Below, piece by piece: positions 1 to 7,908 of a stretch of DNA of 64,000 bases. The position numbers and the translations under genes were made by a program. The notes beneath the pieces are model-generated. The model saw nothing but the letters and a program-made list of their open reading frames with translations. It was not told where the DNA came from and made no database searches. How positions within the stretch are numbered: the first letter of the stretch is position 1; every line of letters begins with the position of its first letter. Source of the DNA: Pelosinus fermentans DSM 17108 (GTDB lineage: Bacteria > Bacillota > Negativicutes > DSM-13327); assembly GCF_000271485.2 (NCBI RefSeq), contig NZ_AKVN02000001.1, positions 1,616,001-1,680,000 of the forward strand. Direction: 5' to 3'.

Positions 1-497
1 GACGTTTAAGTGCCCTTGAAAATGTTATGTTAGGATTAGTGATGAGCGGCGCAGAACGGGAAAATGCTGAAAGTCGGGCAACAGAGTCGTTGCGTAAGGT
101 TGGTTTAGATAACCATTTGGATCACAAACCAGATCAGCTGTCAGGCGGGCAGCAGCAGCGTGTGGGAATTGCCAGAGCACTGGCTTATGAGCCGGAGCTT
201 ATGCTGTGGGATGAGCCTACTGCGTCCCTAGACCCAATTCTAGTACGTGAAGTATTAGTAGTAATGGAAGAGTTAGCCCGCTATCGTGCCAGTACTATGA
301 TTGTGGTAACTCACGAATTGCCTTTTGCCCTGCGGGTGGCTGATCGAATTATACTTATGGATCATGGAAGCATTGTGGAAGAAGGCAAACCCTCACAAGT
401 GTTTGTTAGTCCTGTCTCGGATATTGGAAAAAAGTACAAAGAATTGATTGAATACCAGATGAATACCAGTGCACAAAGCTTAGCCGGTAAGCCGTAA
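1..497 (+). CDS. ABC transporter ATP-binding protein, 5' end cut by window
   Basis: The reading frame is open from the window edge and ends at TAA 495-497, so the N-terminal part with the Walker A loop lies outside. Visible are the ABC signature LSGGQQQRVGIARAL, Walker B and D-loop (LMLWDEPTASLDP) and the H-loop histidine (VVTHE). The segment before the signature (RLSALENVMLG, coded from base 3) is the usual post-Q-loop helix. The family powers solute import at the inner membrane. The closest general resemblance is to polar-amino-acid (GlnQ-type) ATPases, but the substrate cannot be told from this fragment. The Trp in Walker B (LMLWDEP, commonly Phe) is a minor variation. Its partners would lie upstream of the window. 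Confidence 0.9.
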   Translation, partial: RLSALENVMLGLVMSGAERENAESRATESLRKVGLDNHLDHKPDQLSGGQQQRVGIARALAYEPELMLWDEPTASLDPILVREVLVVMEELARYRASTMIVVTHELPFALRVADRIILMDHGSIVEEGKPSQVFVSPVSDIGKKYKELIEYQMNTSAQSLAGKP

Positions 498-590
498 GAG
501 TTTATATGTCTTACTGTCAGTCTTGCCGAAAAAGTTGCTTAATGATAAAATGAAACATGCTTTAATTTATTGTTGAAAGTGGTTTATAAA

Positions 591-1475
591 ATGGAATTTA
601 TACCTGCAAAAACAATTATATCTGGTTATAATACGGGTGATAATTGGTTTGGGAAAAATTATAATATGAATATTTACAAAGGCTGCTGCCATGGGTGTAT
701 TTACTGCGACAGCCGCAGTAAATGCTATCAAGTGGAAAATTTTGATGAGGTAAGGGCAAAGGAAAATGCTCTTGCTTTAATTTCATCTGAGTTGAAATCA
801 AAACGCAGGACTGGCGTGGTAGGGACCGGTGCAATGAGCGATCCATACAATCCTTTTGAAAAGAAATATGGTTTAACAAGAGGAGCTATAGAGTTAATTC
901 ATGCTAACCGCTTTGGTATTTGTATTGCCACCAAAAGTGACTTGATCATAAGAGATATTGACCTATTAAAATCCATAAAAAAGCATTCACCAGTGATTGT
1001 CAAGATTACCATTACCACTGTGAATGATATACTTTGTAAGAAAATAGAGCCGAATGTAGCAAACTCTTCCAGGCGTTTTTCTGTTATTAGACAGCTTGCA
1101 GAAAATGGAATTTTTACAGGAATATTACTTATGCCCGTACTTCCATTTTTAGAGGATAATGAGCATAATATCAGTGAGATGATTCGCCTTGCACATGAAA
1201 ATGGAGCTAAGTTCATATATCCCTTGTTTGGAGTAACCTTAAGGCAGAATCAAAGAGAATGGTATTATCAAAAGCTTGATGAGCACTTTCCCGCTCTTCG
1301 GCAAAAATACATTAGTCAGTTTGGCAACGAATATGAATGCCCTTCGCCAAACGCAAAGCTGCTGTGGCAGTTGTTTCAAAATCAATGTAATCGATTTGGG
1401 ATTCTTTATAAAATGCATGATATTATCAAAAGCTATAAAAAAGGGTATGAGGGTCAGCAGCTTTCATTGTTCTAA
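591..1475 (+). CDS. SPL-family radical SAM protein with C-terminal clamp-binding-like motif
   Basis: The 294-residue product belongs to the radical SAM group that includes spore photoproduct lyase-like proteins (COG1533 type). A CX3CX2C motif (C32, C36, C39, within YKGCCHGCIYC) would bind the [4Fe-4S] cluster that cleaves S-adenosylmethionine. GTGAMSDPYNPFE and the following LTRGAIELI helix are typical of the group. The ATG at 591 is preferred over TTG 570 because MEFIPAK is a typical family N-terminus and AAAGTGG lies about 8 bases upstream. The protein ends in QQLSLF; QLSLF matches the consensus pentapeptide by which bacterial proteins bind the DNA polymerase sliding clamp. A role in nucleic-acid repair is inferred. 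The substrate is unknown. Confidence 0.85.
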   Translation: MEFIPAKTIISGYNTGDNWFGKNYNMNIYKGCCHGCIYCDSRSKCYQVENFDEVRAKENALALISSELKSKRRTGVVGTGAMSDPYNPFEKKYGLTRGAIELIHANRFGICIATKSDLIIRDIDLLKSIKKHSPVIVKITITTVNDILCKKIEPNVANSSRRFSVIRQLAENGIFTGILLMPVLPFLEDNEHNISEMIRLAHENGAKFIYPLFGVTLRQNQREWYYQKLDEHFPALRQKYISQFGNEYECPSPNAKLLWQLFQNQCNRFGILYKMHDIIKSYKKGYEGQQLSLF

Positions 1476-1490
1476 AAGCTAAAATAGTAT

Positions 1491-1530
1491 AAGTCCTGCA
1501 AGAATTCAAAAAGAGATTCTGCAGGACTTT
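1491..1530 (+). terminator. Rho-independent terminator
   Basis: An inverted repeat (AGTCCTGCAAGAAT paired with ATTCTGCAGGACT, one bulge) is followed by TTTATTGTTAT. It lies 15 bases after the radical SAM gene and ends that transcript. Confidence 0.75.
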
Positions 1531-1612
1531 ATTGTTATATTTTTTTCGTCGCAATGAAAGAAAAACTATAAATATTGGGAATCCTATAAAAAAACGAGTA
1601 TGTGAGGTAATC

Positions 1613-1984
1613 ATGTATTGTGATTTTTGTGGTAAAAAACCTTCTTATAATGCAAAATACTGTCGTTACTGTGGTCAGAAATTAAAAGAATATTTAGGTG
1701 ATACGCAGCCATTGCCTGTTATCAATGAAGCAATGATGCATGGTTATAATGCTAAAACGCAAATCATGATTGCTGCACCCGAACCATGGTATAAATCAAT
1801 AATTCCTAAGAAAGCAATAACCAAGCGATCTAAAGCATGGCAATTTGCATATGACTTGTTTGCTTTGGGGGTGCTTGCCGGGCTGGTATATATATTGGCA
1901 ACATTTAAAACGATTCAGGAGTACCAAGGTTTAACAGCACTCTGGGGCGTACTCTGGGCCAGCTACATATGGTGGAAACGTTAA
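1613..1984 (+). CDS. Small zinc-ribbon membrane protein, function unknown
   Basis: The 123-residue product starts with a zinc ribbon made of two CXXC knuckles (C3/C6 and C17/C20, MYCDFCGK...YCRYCGQ). A polar linker of about 50 residues follows, then two hydrophobic stretches at the C-terminus (FALGVLAGLVYILATF and TALWGVLWASYIWW), so it is probably anchored in the inner membrane with the ribbon in the cytoplasm. The ATG at 1613 is chosen because the ribbon starts there and TGAGGT lies 5 bases upstream; upstream codons in the same frame run into the preceding terminator. Such proteins are common in Firmicutes and their role is not known to me. Confidence 0.75.
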   Translation: MYCDFCGKKPSYNAKYCRYCGQKLKEYLGDTQPLPVINEAMMHGYNAKTQIMIAAPEPWYKSIIPKKAITKRSKAWQFAYDLFALGVLAGLVYILATFKTIQEYQGLTALWGVLWASYIWWKR

Positions 1985-2010
1985 GGCACATTTGGCTTGG
2001 CAAGAATGGA

Positions 2011-2139
2011 TTAGTCGTCTATGTGTAAGTGCCCCCATTTGCACATTTCCTCTAAAATAGGCATAAGAGATAGTCCTTTTTCCGATAGAGAATATTCTAC
2101 TTTGGGTGGAATCTGATGATATTCTAGTAGCACACGAAA
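2011..2139 (-). pseudogene. C-terminal remnant of an HxlR-family regulator
   Basis: On the minus strand this stretch translates, without a start codon, to a peptide containing [17 protein letters not shown] followed by [17 protein letters not shown] and a stop at 2011-2013. That is the recognition wing and C-terminal helix of HxlR-type winged-helix regulators. The DNA-binding helix and everything upstream are missing, and an in-frame stop lies just upstream (2149-2151). HxlR regulators are commonly divergent from a redox enzyme gene, which matches the flavin reductase gene starting at 2229. It is best read as a deletion remnant. The frame was read by eye. Confidence 0.75.
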
Positions 2140-2228
2140 AGGTGCATACTATACTTCTTTATATATTTATATTATCATATATACATAAAGATTTTGTAAA
2201 GCAAAATGAAAATAAAGGAGATTATAAC

Positions 2229-2738
2229 ATGACTATATTTAATGAGATTAAACCTGAGGAATTTGAACAGAGCCCTTTCAAATTGATAGGGAAAGACTGG
2301 ATGCTGATTACTGCAGAAAAAGATGGAAAGCAGAATACCATGACCGCTTCTTGGGGTGGATTTGGTGTAATGTGGGCAAAAAATGTCGCTTATATTGTGA
2401 TTCGCCCACAACGTTTCACTAAAGAGTTTATCGATCAATCCGATACCTTTTCCCTTACTTTTTTTGATGAAAGTTTTAGAACAGCCTTAAGTTATCTTGG
2501 AGCAAAGTCCGGCAGAGATGAAGATAAAATAGGAAAATCGAATCTGACGGTTCTTCATGCAGATGGAATTCCGCTCTTTGAAGAAGCAAATATAGCGATT
2601 CTTTGCAAAAAATTATATGCGCAAGAATATAAACCTGAATGCTTTATAGCAAAAGATCTTAACGAAAAATGGTACCCCGATAAGGATCACCATACTTTAT
2701 ATATTGCAGAAGTTACTAAAATTCTTGTTAAAAAGTAA
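2229..2738 (+). CDS. Flavin reductase family protein (FMN-binding split barrel)
   Basis: The 169-residue product has the flavin reductase/flavoredoxin fold pattern: an N-terminal strand followed by WMLITAEKDGKQNTMTASWGGFGVMW, where the T-x-T/S-x-W region contacts FMN, and VAYIVIRPQRFTKEFID. The family uses FMN to reduce flavins, metals or ferric chelates in the cytoplasm. The start at 2229 is set by AAAGGAG eight bases upstream; an in-frame upstream extension to 2106 overlaps the promoter region and the regulator remnant and is rejected. The gene stands alone. Its original HxlR-type regulator appears to have been lost, so expression control may be altered. Confidence 0.85.
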   Translation: MTIFNEIKPEEFEQSPFKLIGKDWMLITAEKDGKQNTMTASWGGFGVMWAKNVAYIVIRPQRFTKEFIDQSDTFSLTFFDESFRTALSYLGAKSGRDEDKIGKSNLTVLHADGIPLFEEANIAILCKKLYAQEYKPECFIAKDLNEKWYPDKDHHTLYIAEVTKILVKK

Positions 2739-2802
2739 TGAATACTTTGCTGGTATAAAACCCATCGCTGTTGTCTACTACATAACTTAGATACTATTCA
2801 AA

Positions 2803-2832
2803 AAAAACACTGGAATCTCCAGTGTTTTTTTA
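2803..2832 (+). terminator. Rho-independent terminator
   Basis: The hairpin AACACTGGA/TCCAGTGTT with a 3-base loop is followed by a run of seven T residues. It closes the flavin reductase transcript. Confidence 0.85.
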
Positions 2833-2863
2833 TCAGATAAGAATTTATAAGGTTAGGGGGACG

Positions 2864-2990
2864 TTAACCGCAGAGGACACAGAGAGCACAGAGGTTTTTA
2901 ACCTTATCTATTTTTTCTCAGTGTTCTCTGCGCCTCTGCGGTTCGGTTTACTTTCTAGGCTTTAAAGGACGCGTAGCGTTTTTTCTTATA
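2864..2990. repeat. Dispersed palindromic repeat, CTCTGCG type (copy 1)
   Basis: The left arm AACCGCAGAGGACACAGAG (2866 on) pairs with the right arm CTCTGCGCCTCTGCGGTT (2927-2943), with an AT-rich centre TTTTTAACCTTATCTATTTTTTC. A tail TTTAAAGGACG...GTTTTTTCTTAT (2961-2989) recurs after copies 2 and 8. No open reading frame is present. Together with the terminator this accounts for most of the 340-base gap between flanking genes. Confidence 0.85.
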
Positions 2991-3079
2991 CTTTGCATTT
3001 TTGTGTTGCAATTCGTTTTTATATGTTTTTAATATTTACATTCATCTTTGGTAAATACTAATCACTAGGAGGGGATCGT

Positions 3080-3631
3080 ATGAAAGAAAAAAAGCATTGC
3101 AAAACAAAGCGCCATTATAAGAAGATTGCAGCTGCGATTGGCAGTGCTGCTGTTGTTGCGGCTTCCATTATTCCTGGCATAGCTTCCATTCTTCCATCTT
3201 CTGGGACTACCGCACCAGAGGCATCACCTGTTACGCAAGAAGCTACGCCTCATCAGGCAGATCAGCTTGCACAAAATCAACCGTCAGAAGAAGCGGAGGC
3301 AAAGCAGGTTTTAAACATTACAGCAACTGCATATGCTCCAGGACCTCATGACAACGATCAATGGGGTAATAAGACTCATATGGGAACACAAGTCAGACCT
3401 GGTGTAATCGCGGTAGATCCTAAAGTAATTCCCCTCGGTTCACGAGTCATGATAAAATATCCTGATGGAACGAAAGAGTACGCAGTAGCAGAGGATACGG
3501 GCGGAGCGATTAAGGGGCATCGGATTGATATAGCAAAATGGACTGTAAAAGAAGCCTATCGATTTGGCATTAAACCGGTGAAAGTATATGTATTGCAGAC
3601 TCCGACGCAAAACAGTAGAAATCAGGCATAA
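3080..3631 (+). CDS. 3D-domain cell-wall protein
   Basis: The 183-residue product has a basic N-terminus, one hydrophobic segment (about residues 17-40, signal or anchor), an Ala/Pro/Gln-rich linker, and a C-terminal 3D domain. The domain is recognised by the spaced aspartates in VIAVDPKVIPLGSRV, YAVAEDTGGAIKG and HRIDI. The 3D fold is a double-psi beta-barrel shared with MltA and the stationary-phase/germination proteins Rpf2 and YocH, and is thought to cleave or bind peptidoglycan. The start has an ideal AGGAGGGG ribosome site 7 bases upstream. The gene is monocistronic. Usual family members carry LysM or G5 domains, which are absent here. Confidence 0.85.
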   Translation: MKEKKHCKTKRHYKKIAAAIGSAAVVAASIIPGIASILPSSGTTAPEASPVTQEATPHQADQLAQNQPSEEAEAKQVLNITATAYAPGPHDNDQWGNKTHMGTQVRPGVIAVDPKVIPLGSRVMIKYPDGTKEYAVAEDTGGAIKGHRIDIAKWTVKEAYRFGIKPVKVYVLQTPTQNSRNQA

Positions 3632-3680
3632 TTCCATAGCCTTTCTTGCTGCACAGCAAAATAATGGGGTCTATATAATA

Positions 3681-3716
3681 ACCTTAGCCAAATCGTTGGC
3701 TAAGGTTGTATTTTTT
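3681..3716 (+). terminator. Rho-independent terminator
   Basis: ACCTTAGCCAA and TTGGCTAAGGT pair across a TCG loop and are followed by TGTATTTTTT. It lies 50 bases after the 3D-domain gene. Confidence 0.85.
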
Positions 3717-3817
3717 GCAGCAATGAGAAATTGTCACCTTGTTTTGCAATCTTACATAGGATAGAAAAGAGAGTATCTAGGAATGGGGTTTGAAAATCAG
3801 GAAGGAGGGCTCTTTTT

Positions 3818-4741
3818 ATGTCGATTCCAAGTGAATTGCAACTGTTTTTCTGGGTCGTAGGATCTCTTCTAGCGGCAAATGTATCGATGATGGCATTTTT
3901 TGTGTTGTTTGCCAGGTTATCTGAAAGCAAGCTAAAAGGAGTGATCCGAAGGATCATTTTGGAGCTGGATGAATTTGCAGATAAAATGGAAAACAGTGAA
4001 AAACGAAATCGAGCGATACAGCAAATAAATGAACTACTAGGATGGAAAAAAATTGTAATTCCATCGGTACTCATTGGCTGGGTTATTGATATGGAGGTTG
4101 CTGCAATTCGTGAAATGCAGCAATCCATCGATTCATCTAATCGAACAGCCACAAGACAAGTAACACTGACAGAGCTGAAACAACTGGCCTCGCAGAGCAA
4201 AAACACTCTTTGGTCGGCGGCCAACAGCATGAATCGGGATGTAAAATTATATCTGCACTGGTCAGCAGGACACTATGGTCAATTTTTCGATGAGTATCAT
4301 ATTAATATCGACCAGGATGGCAGTATTCACGTTACTACGAATGACTTCTCGCAAATAAAATCCCATACCTATAAAAGAAATACAGCTTCCATTGGTATTT
4401 GTTTAGCCTGCTGCTACGGTGCGACGACTGAGGATTTTGGCAGTGAACCGCCAACAGCATTACAGATCGAGTCTATAAGTCAAGTGATCGCTGTGCTGTG
4501 TAAGGCACTGGATTTGACAGTTGATATTTATCGTGTTATGACCCATGCAGAAGCAGCAAACAATCTCGATGGCCTAAATCCAGGCTATGAAAGCAATGGT
4601 TATCCTGATGGGAAATATGGACCTGGTTTTAGTTGGGAGCGATGGGACTTGTGGTATATTCCCGGTGTTGCAAAAGGGGAAGGCGGCAACGTTTTGCGTG
4701 GAAAAGCAATTTGGTATCAGCATAATGGAGTAGGCTTTTAA
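3818..4741 (+). CDS. Holin-like membrane domain fused to N-acetylmuramoyl-L-alanine amidase
   Basis: The 307-residue product has two parts. Residues 9-32 form a transmembrane helix, and residues about 35-102 form a charged helical region (EFADKMENSEKRNRAIQQIN followed by GWVIDMEVAAIREM) that resembles LLH-type phage holins. Residues 143-307 match a type-2 amidase/PGRP domain: zinc ligands H147 (LHWSAG) and H243 (VMTHAEAA), a YHINIDQDGSIHV strand, and the end motif GFSWERWDLWYIPG seen in phage-type amidases. It would cut the MurNAc-L-alanine bond of peptidoglycan. A GGAGGG ribosome site is 7 bases upstream. No other phage genes adjoin it. The amidase call is firm and the holin likeness is inference. 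Confidence 0.75.
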   Translation: MSIPSELQLFFWVVGSLLAANVSMMAFFVLFARLSESKLKGVIRRIILELDEFADKMENSEKRNRAIQQINELLGWKKIVIPSVLIGWVIDMEVAAIREMQQSIDSSNRTATRQVTLTELKQLASQSKNTLWSAANSMNRDVKLYLHWSAGHYGQFFDEYHINIDQDGSIHVTTNDFSQIKSHTYKRNTASIGICLACCYGATTEDFGSEPPTALQIESISQVIAVLCKALDLTVDIYRVMTHAEAANNLDGLNPGYESNGYPDGKYGPGFSWERWDLWYIPGVAKGEGGNVLRGKAIWYQHNGVGF

Positions 4742-4751
4742 AAGCCTACTC
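4728..4751 (+). terminator. Perfect palindrome at gene end, terminator-like
   Basis: GAGTAGGCTTTT is followed directly by its exact complement AAAAGCCTACTC, with the amidase stop codon inside the left arm. Only a short CCCCGTTTT follows, so it may be a weak or bidirectional terminator. Confidence 0.5.
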
Positions 4752-4773
4752 CCCGTTTTGGTCAAATATGTTT

Positions 4774-4852
4774 GCTTCGTGTTCTTCCTATTCTTCGCGT
4801 CTTCGCGTTTCAAAGGTTTTATTTTTAAAGGACGAAGTGTTTTTTACAAAAA
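4774..4852. repeat. Dispersed repeat, CTTCGCG type, right half only (copy 2)
   Basis: CTTCGTGTTCTTCC, CTTCGCGTCTTCGCGTTTC and the tail TTTAAAGGACGAAGTGTTTTTT match the layout of copy 1, with CTTCGCG replacing CTCTGCG. The left arm is absent. Confidence 0.65.
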
Positions 4853-4907
4853 GTTATGAAAATAAAATTAGTGAGCAGGAATCTAACGGGGATGCAGCGA
4901 AGAGAAA

Positions 4908-4944
4908 CAACAATTAGTTTGTTTATTCAATAAACTAATTGTTG
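4908..4944. promoter_or_regulatory. XylR operator upstream of xylR
   Basis: CAACAATTAGTTT (4908-4920) and AAACTAATTGTTG (4932-4944) are exact 13-base inverted repeats. The core TTAGTTTGTTT...AAACTAA closely matches the xyl operator of Bacillus. It lies 30 bases before the xylR start and suggests autoregulation. Confidence 0.8.
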
Positions 4945-4973
4945 CAAATATAGGAACAGGACAGAGGATAAAT

Positions 4974-6143
4974 ATGAAAACTGCTGATCAAGTGTTAGTA
5001 AAACAGATTAATAAAATGATTGTATTAAATATCATATATAAAAAAAGACCTATATCCAGGGCAGAAATTGCGAAAGTCACCGGACTCAATAAGTCAACGG
5101 TGTCTGCTTTAGTGGATGAACTGCTTACAGAAGAGTTGGTTTTAGAAATGGGAACGGGTGAATCACAAGGCGGTCGAAAGCCAGTCAATCTTTCAATTAA
5201 TAAAGAGGTTGGCAATATTATTGGTATTGATTTAGGAGTCAATTACATCTTAAGTATTATGACAAACTTTGCAGGGGAAATTATTTGGGAAAAGCGCATT
5301 GATTTGCTGCACACCCACAGTTTGCCGGGACAAAGGATTGCCGATTTGCAAACCTTAATTCAGGAAACGATTGAGAATGCATCCCAGACGGTCCGCGGTA
5401 TCATTGGCATTGGAATTGGTGTCCCGGGTATTGTAAATTATGAACAGGGACTCATTTTATCGGCACCTAATTTAGGGTGGGAGAATATTGAACTTAGGTC
5501 AATTATTGAGCAGAAATTTGGCGTTCCGGTGTTTATTGATAATGAAGCCAATGCTGGTGCCATTGGGGAAAAATGGTTCGGCGCAGGGAAAAGAGCAGAT
5601 GAGTTCTTATATATTAGTGCAGGCACAGGGATTGGAGCGGGGATTATTATTAATAATGAACTTTATCGCGGATCAAGGGGATTGGCGGGTGAAATTGGGC
5701 ATATGACAGTCTCTCTTGATGGGGTACCTTGCTCTTGCGGCAATACAGGCTGCTGGGAAGAATATTCTTCAGAAAAGGCCCTATTCCGCTATATGAAAGA
5801 GCATATATGTGTGGAGGACCTGACCATATTCAATGTTATCGATAATGCGATTGCAGGGGACGATGTGTCTCGTAGGGCATTTGAGTATGTAGGTAAATAC
5901 CTTGGTATTGGTGTGGCTAATCTAATTAATGCATTCAATCCTCAGCTTGTCATCATTGGAAATAGCCTGCCTTTAGCAGGTGATATTCTGATGGATGAAT
6001 TGAGAAAAGAGGCTGGGAAACGCTGTTTTGCCTCAAAATATTTTTCGGTAAAAATACTGCCTTCTCAGCTTAATATACATGCCTGTGCAATGGGAGCTGC
6101 TGCATTGGTCATTTCCAGACTCTATGCATCACCGGTTTCATAA
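4974..6143 (+). CDS. xylR: Xylose repressor XylR (ROK family)
   Basis: The 389-residue product has an N-terminal winged helix (RPISRAEIAKVTGLNKSTVS, about residues 24-43, then GGRKP wing) and a ROK sugar-binding domain: GIDLGVNYILS, GIGIGVPGIV, FIDNEANAGAIGE, ISAGTGIGAG and the zinc-site motif GHMTV...CSCGNTGCWEEY. ROK repressors of this type bind xyl operators and release DNA when xylose binds. The location next to xylBA and between xyl operators makes xylose the inducer with good confidence. It is transcribed in the same direction as the xyl operon but is separated from it by an operator-containing gap. Confidence 0.92.
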   Translation: MKTADQVLVKQINKMIVLNIIYKKRPISRAEIAKVTGLNKSTVSALVDELLTEELVLEMGTGESQGGRKPVNLSINKEVGNIIGIDLGVNYILSIMTNFAGEIIWEKRIDLLHTHSLPGQRIADLQTLIQETIENASQTVRGIIGIGIGVPGIVNYEQGLILSAPNLGWENIELRSIIEQKFGVPVFIDNEANAGAIGEKWFGAGKRADEFLYISAGTGIGAGIIINNELYRGSRGLAGEIGHMTVSLDGVPCSCGNTGCWEEYSSEKALFRYMKEHICVEDLTIFNVIDNAIAGDDVSRRAFEYVGKYLGIGVANLINAFNPQLVIIGNSLPLAGDILMDELRKEAGKRCFASKYFSVKILPSQLNIHACAMGAAALVISRLYASPVS

Positions 6144-6158
6144 ATATGCTTTTGGCAG

Positions 6159-6191
6159 CTGCTAACTAAAATATTTAGTTTTAGTTAGCAG
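6159..6191. promoter_or_regulatory. Perfect palindrome after xylR (operator or terminator)
   Basis: CTGCTAACTAAAA (6159-6171) and TTTTAGTTAGCAG (6179-6191) are exact inverted repeats with a 7-base centre. It contains TTAGTT half-sites like the xyl operators and has no T run after it, so I favour an operator over a terminator, without proof. Confidence 0.5.
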
Positions 6192-6213
6192 GAATATGCA
6201 TGTAAACATCGAA

Positions 6214-6235
6214 TTAGTTTATCTGACCAACAAAC
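6214..6235. promoter_or_regulatory. XylR operator copy upstream of xylB (distal)
   Basis: TTAGTTTATC-N-GA-N-CAAC-N-AAC (N marking differences from the proximal site) resembles the Bacillus xyl operator right half CAACAAAC. It is matched at 18 of 22 positions by the site at 6298. Confidence 0.65.
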
Positions 6236-6297
6236 AATGAAGATAATCGTATGAATGTAAGAGAGGTGATACCATTTCGCTATATTTTTTTATTTAG

Positions 6298-6319
6298 TTA
6301 GTTTATCGGAGCAACGAAC
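6298..6319. promoter_or_regulatory. XylR operator copy upstream of xylB (proximal)
   Basis: This is the second copy of the TTAGTTTATC...CAAC.AAC element. It begins exactly 84 bases (about eight helical turns) after the first, a spacing that would suit repression by looping. It lies 56 bases before the xylB start. Confidence 0.65.
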
Positions 6320-6374
6320 TTATGCAGAAGTAAGGAAAAAGTTGTCGAATGATTAAAGGGGGGGATAAGGCGGA

Positions 6375-7865
6375 ATGAGCTTTTTAGGAATTGATTTAGG
6401 CACATCTTCTGTAAAACTGCTGTTATTAAGTAAAGCGGGAAGTGTATTACGAACAGTAGCAAAAGAGTATCCTGTCTATTATCCTAAGGTCGGTTGGGCG
6501 GAACAAAGTCCTATAAATTGGTGGAATGCTGTCCGTGAAGGAATTCGGGAGATTTTGACTGAGCCTCAAGAATTACCAGATAAAGTGGAGGGAATTGGCT
6601 TAAGTGGACAGATGCATGGCTTGGTTCTGCTTGATAAAGACAATCGTGTGCTGATGCCGGCCTTATTATGGTGTGACCAACGTACTCAGGAAGAATGTGA
6701 TGAGCTGAATGAAAAGTTAGGGTCAAAATTGTCCGAATATACAGGCAATAAGGCACTTACGGGATTTACCGCTCCCAAGGTTCTATGGGTAAGGAAGAAT
6801 CGTCCAGAGATTTATGATCAGATTGAGCACGTCTTATTGCCCAAAGACTACATACGATGGAAATTGACAGGGGAATATGCAACAGATACATCCGATGCAT
6901 CGGGAACCTTGTTTTTTGATGTAGCTCATCGTTCTTGGTCGTCAGAAATGCTTACTATTCTGGGGTTATCAGAGGAAAAAATGCCTAGATGCCATGAATC
7001 CTATGAGATAACAGGCAGTGTAACAAGGCAGGCTGCACAGGAAACGGGACTTGAAAGTGGTACGATTGTTGCCGGAGGCGGTGGTGATCAGGCGAGCGGC
7101 GCGGTAGGTACAGGTGTGGTAACGGTCGGTACGGTGTCGGTGGCATTAGGCACCTCGGGGGTGGTATTTGCCTGCCAGGAGAATTATTCTGTTGACAGCG
7201 AAAATCGCCTGCACTCTTTTTGTCATGCCAATGGAAAATGGCATGTCATGGGAGTCATGCTATCTGCTGCTTCCTGCTTGAAATGGTGGGTGGAAGAAGT
7301 CTGTCAATTAGACAATGCTGGTTATGCTGTCTTGCTGGAAGAAGCAGCAAGAGTTTCCCCTGGGAGCGAGGGACTGCTCTTTTTGCCCTATCTGATGGGT
7401 GAACGAACTCCCTATAGTGATCCAAATGCCAGGGGAACTTTTGTGGGGCTGACTATGACTCATGGTCGAGGGCATATGACTCGGGCCATTTTGGAAGGTG
7501 TCAGTTTTGGCCTGCGTGATTCCTTGGAGATCATCCGGGAGCAAAACATTCCTATTTATGAGATTCGAGTGAGCGGCGGCGGAGCGAAAAGTCTTTTATG
7601 GCGTCAAATACTGGCTGATATTTTGGGTCTGCCCATTCATGTGGTAAATTCGGTAGAAGGACCTGCTTTTGGCGCTGCCATATTGGCTGCAGTAGGAGCT
7701 GGAGAGTTTGCCGGTGTGGAAGAGGCGTGCAGCGTGATGATCAAAACCGTGGAACAAAGGGAGCCGATTGCAGCTAATAGAGAAAAATATAATTCTTTAT
7801 ATGAGGTTTACCATCAATTGTACGGTGCACTTCAAGATTCCTTCGAAAAACTCAGTGTGATCTAA
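6375..7865 (+). CDS. xylB: Xylulokinase
   Basis: The 496-residue FGGY-family sugar kinase phosphorylates D-xylulose to xylulose 5-phosphate. The N-terminal phosphate loop [15 protein letters not shown], the substrate region [19 protein letters not shown], the catalytic-aspartate region [14 protein letters not shown] and the C-terminal ATP motif [15 protein letters not shown] are all present. Length is normal for XylB (about 490). A GGGGGGGATAAGG site precedes the start. It is the first gene of the xylBAFGH run; the order kinase before isomerase is seen in other Negativicutes and differs from E. coli xylAB. Confidence 0.95.
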   Translation: MSFLGIDLGTSSVKLLLLSKAGSVLRTVAKEYPVYYPKVGWAEQSPINWWNAVREGIREILTEPQELPDKVEGIGLSGQMHGLVLLDKDNRVLMPALLWCDQRTQEECDELNEKLGSKLSEYTGNKALTGFTAPKVLWVRKNRPEIYDQIEHVLLPKDYIRWKLTGEYATDTSDASGTLFFDVAHRSWSSEMLTILGLSEEKMPRCHESYEITGSVTRQAAQETGLESGTIVAGGGGDQASGAVGTGVVTVGTVSVALGTSGVVFACQENYSVDSENRLHSFCHANGKWHVMGVMLSAASCLKWWVEEVCQLDNAGYAVLLEEAARVSPGSEGLLFLPYLMGERTPYSDPNARGTFVGLTMTHGRGHMTRAILEGVSFGLRDSLEIIREQNIPIYEIRVSGGGAKSLLWRQILADILGLPIHVVNSVEGPAFGAAILAAVGAGEFAGVEEACSVMIKTVEQREPIAANREKYNSLYEVYHQLYGALQDSFEKLSVI

Positions 7866-7908
7866 GGATGACAGCTGCAAACTGTATATAACAACAGGAG
7901 GAGAAAAG

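Noticed and set aside
2864-2946. CRISPR array suggested by repeated CTCTGCG units
   Set aside because: The units are arms of one palindrome, not regularly spaced direct repeats with unique spacers; no cas gene is present.
6159-6191. Terminator of xylR
   Set aside because: No T run follows the palindrome and its arms contain xyl operator half-sites, so it is listed as a regulatory palindrome instead.
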